A stretch of 16,241 nucleotides of DNA from Akkermansiaceae bacterium UBA4145 (GTDB taxonomy: Bacteria > Verrucomicrobiota > Verrucomicrobiia > Verrucomicrobiales > Akkermansiaceae): NCBI GenBank assembly GCA_002380675.1, contig DFWB01000191.1, positions 1-16,241 of the forward strand, in the 5' to 3' direction. Positions 14,428 through 16,241 of the stretch are shown piece by piece (positions within the stretch are counted from its first letter, which is position 1; each line of letters begins with the position of its first letter). The translations under genes were made by a program, and so were the position numbers. A model generated the notes under the pieces. It was given only the letters and a program-made list of their open reading frames with translations, was not told where the DNA came from and did no database searches.

Positions 14428-14456
14428 AAACCTGCGCCAGTCTCTGGCGCAGGTTT
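14428..14456. terminator. Perfect-stem intrinsic terminator, probably bidirectional
   Basis: AAACCTGCGCCAG and CTGGCGCAGGTTT form a perfect 13-base-pair stem around a TCT loop. The plus strand continues TTTATTATTT, a fair U-tract. Upstream is TTCTTTAAAA, so the complementary strand also has an A/U-rich flank. It separates the small basic protein from nuoA, which means nuoA needs its own promoter downstream; only about 20 bases remain before its start. Confidence 0.85.
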
Positions 14457-14475
14457 ATTATTTCATAATTAGTCC

Positions 14476-14847
14476 ATGCTTCCTGACTATCTTCCAGTCC
14501 TGATGCAGATCCTGGTCGCGATCGGGTTTTGTGCTTCCATGCTGATTGCGAGTGTCGTCTTCGGTAAACTCGGGCGAAAGACAGGCGTAAAGGACGTGCC
14601 CTATGAATGTGGCATGCTTCCGATCGGGGAAGGAGCTCCGCGCTTCAGTGTGAAGTTCTACCTGGTCGCCATGCTTTTCGTCATCTTCGATATCGAAGTT
14701 GTCTTCATGTATCCGTGGGCGGTCCAATTCAAAGAGCTTATCCTCACAAACTCCATGGCTCTCCTGTCTATGGCTTCATTCGTTGGGGTTCTCGGAGTAG
14801 CCTACCTCTACGTCCTCAAGAAAGGGGCCCTGGACTGGAAAGCGTGA
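14476..14847 (+). CDS. nuoA: NADH-quinone oxidoreductase subunit A (NuoA), membrane subunit of complex I
   Basis: This 123-residue protein has three membrane segments (about 8-30, 63-84 and 95-115) and the family signatures YECGMLPIGEGAPRFSVKFY (residues 43-62) and FDIEVVFMYPWA (71-82). The acidic FDIE helix and the loop with Cys45 lie close to the quinone chamber in complex I. The subunit helps couple quinone reduction to proton pumping. It normally opens an operon with nuoB, nuoC and nuoD, but here the next gene is a convergent rhomboid, and upstream there is a terminator. It is full length with all motifs, so it does not look like a decayed copy. The ATG at 14476 starts just 19 bases after the terminator stem, so its promoter may overlap that structure. 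Confidence 0.93.
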   Translation: MLPDYLPVLMQILVAIGFCASMLIASVVFGKLGRKTGVKDVPYECGMLPIGEGAPRFSVKFYLVAMLFVIFDIEVVFMYPWAVQFKELILTNSMALLSMASFVGVLGVAYLYVLKKGALDWKA

Positions 14848-14965
14848 ATGCGAGCGCAGGGCCTCGTCTGTCCACTCTGGCACATTCTTCTTGGCGGGCG
14901 AGATATCACTTCTCGGAGCCATCTCCCTTAAGCCCGGACCTCCCAGCTGACCGCGCCCTGCCAAG

Positions 14966-16138
14966 TTAGGTGCCGAGCAGTAGCAGCCCGGCCCATATCG
15001 AGGAAGCGGTCAATATGAGGAGCCCGGTCACTCCCAGCACCGTATCCCGCTTACTCGCCCGAGGGCGCCGGTTGGAACTCGAACGAGGAAAGGCGATTCC
15101 GGCGTAAAGCATCCCAGCCAGTAATCCTCCACCATGCGCGAAGTTATCGATAAACTGATAGCCGATAAACCCGACAAGCAACGTTACCCCCAGAGCGCCC
15201 AGCAAACGCCGTCTGGAAGACCGGGGAACAAGCCCCCCATGCAGGGTCTCGAAAACAAGTAGGAACCCCAGCAGGCCCAATACTCCCCCCGAAGCCCCAA
15301 TCGATGCCTTCTCCGGCATGAAGTGACTCGTAGCTAACCCTCCCGCGAGCATGGAAAACACCATCACGAACGAAAGGTGAGGCCACCCAGCCAGAGACTC
15401 CACGCGCCTGCCAAGATACCATATGCCCCATACGTTCAGCGCCCAGTGCAGCGGGTGCCCATGCAAAAATGGCGCAGTCAGGAGGCGGGAGAACTCCGCC
15501 GCACCGAATCCACCCGCTCGAAGTCCTGCAACCTCCACGGCAGTCTCTAAACCAACCCATGGCTGGATGACTCCGCATACCGCCAAAAGGCAGATAAGAA
15601 CCCGTGTGAACCAAATCCGATGATTCTTCAACCAGTAATCGAAACGTGCCTCCTGCTCTTCCATTGCCATCGCCTGCTTGTTCAAGGCTTTCGCCGATCT
15701 GCGCTCACGACAGGCATCATACCAAGGCACTAGACCTAGAACTGTAAGCAGGATTCCCGCGAGACCCACTTCGAATGACTCGATAGGTGCGGTGCCATTT
15801 GCTACATTTGCATAGAGCGCCCAAAGAACAAGAATCGCAAATATCAGGGTATTACGCCGGGCATTATAGGCGTCTAATCCGGCTTGTTCGAGAAGCCTTG
15901 CCCGTAAAGGTTCCACCAACTCTGAGACTGCCTCCGGAGGCATGAGCTCCTCTTGCTCTGGCGTCCACACCGCCTCTACTCTCTCACGGCCATGATGGAT
16001 ATGATGAGCCAGCTCCTCCAGGGTCTGGAACTCAACTTGCCGGCCTCTTGGAGAAACGGACCCGTAAGGTGCGGCTTTAGGTTTGCCCGGAAACACTGCC
16101 GGGCGAGACCAAACTGTCTGTTCAGAATCGCTAGTCAT
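14966..16138 (-). CDS. Rhomboid-family intramembrane serine protease with an N-terminal soluble domain
   Basis: This 390-residue protein carries the rhomboid core. The catalytic Ser283 is in IGASGGVLGLLG (residues 280-291), the catalytic His335 is in NFAHGGGLLAG (332-342), and HWALNVWGIWYLG (231-243) supplies the conserved His and Asn of the second core helix. About eight hydrophobic segments are visible: two before the core (97-113 and 122-139), the six core helices from about 176, and one at the C-terminal end (367-388). The first 85 residues are soluble and probably cytoplasmic, with a segment RQVEFQTLEELAHHIHHGRE and then VWTPEQEELMPPEA, possibly a small adaptor domain. Rhomboids cut membrane proteins within or near the bilayer; the substrate is unknown. 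It is convergent with nuoA, 118 bases apart. Confidence 0.88.
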   Translation of the reverse strand: MTSDSEQTVWSRPAVFPGKPKAAPYGSVSPRGRQVEFQTLEELAHHIHHGRERVEAVWTPEQEELMPPEAVSELVEPLRARLLEQAGLDAYNARRNTLIFAILVLWALYANVANGTAPIESFEVGLAGILLTVLGLVPWYDACRERRSAKALNKQAMAMEEQEARFDYWLKNHRIWFTRVLICLLAVCGVIQPWVGLETAVEVAGLRAGGFGAAEFSRLLTAPFLHGHPLHWALNVWGIWYLGRRVESLAGWPHLSFVMVFSMLAGGLATSHFMPEKASIGASGGVLGLLGFLLVFETLHGGLVPRSSRRRLLGALGVTLLVGFIGYQFIDNFAHGGGLLAGMLYAGIAFPRSSSNRRPRASKRDTVLGVTGLLILTASSIWAGLLLLGT

Positions 16139-16217
16139 GCCCTTTTAGCAGGGCCCTTGCGAGGCAGACGCCACGAAAGAAAGTCCCAGAGAGCTCAAAA
16201 AGAAGCTATCAAGGCTA

Positions 16218-16241
16218 CTCGGTAGCAGGCTCGGTAGCAGG
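16218..16241. repeat. Two copies of a 12-base tandem repeat at the right edge
   Basis: CTCGGTAGCAGG occurs twice in direct succession at 16218-16229 and 16230-16241 and reaches the end of the window, so the array may continue beyond it. It lies upstream of the rhomboid gene. Confidence 0.7.

Overview
The window is moderately GC-rich, densely coded DNA with genes on both strands. No tRNA, rRNA, CRISPR array, integrase or transposase was seen. The gene set suggests a Verrucomicrobiota chromosome, probably an Opitutae or Puniceicoccales-type bacterium. The clues are a secreted DUF6807 (PmoA-type) protein, an ECF sigma/anti-sigma pair of the planctomycete-verrucomicrobial style, a free-standing OvoA-type C-terminal methyltransferase, and few strong Shine-Dalgarno sites. 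This assignment is inference; no marker gene was searched. Most of the window looks like core chromosome with a few lineage-specific genes.

Layout. Positions 1-618 hold the C-terminal part of a polysaccharide lyase/heparinase-like protein that enters from the left edge. Positions 638-2069 (minus) are an overlapping ECF sigma factor and membrane anti-sigma factor. They diverge from an exported DUF6807 protein (2270-3220, plus). Positions 3239-5591 (minus) are a compact three-gene cluster: an M29-like metalloenzyme, a small metal-binding cupin coupled to it by a TAATG overlap, and a stand-alone homologue of the OvoA C-terminal 4-mercaptohistidine N-methyltransferase. Just upstream on the same strand are gamma-carbonic anhydrase and a bifunctional-nuclease (DUF151) protein (6656-5661). 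A YhaM-type OB/HD 3'-5' exoribonuclease diverges from them (6800-7822, plus).

Positions 7857-9919 (minus) hold a short-chain dehydrogenase, an atypical dihydropteroate synthase homologue and a small membrane protein. An uncharacterised membrane-anchored protein (10054-11448) and ribosomal protein bL28 (11584-11850) follow on the plus strand. Then come an uncharacterised ATP-grasp-like protein and RuvA (minus, to 13874). An AT-rich divergent region leads to a small basic protein with a polyglutamine tail, a clear terminator, and a nuoA gene without its usual nuo partners. A rhomboid protease (14966-16138, minus) and a short 12-bp tandem repeat close the window.

The strongest candidate for something undescribed is the M29-like/cupin/methyltransferase cluster. 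It pairs a mercaptohistidine methyltransferase with two metal-dependent enzymes and no sulfoxide synthase in view, so it may make, modify or break down a thiol-histidine compound. The second is the dihydropteroate synthase homologue, in which the pterin-contacting Asp is Asn and the substrate loops are altered, next to a reductase of the short-chain family.
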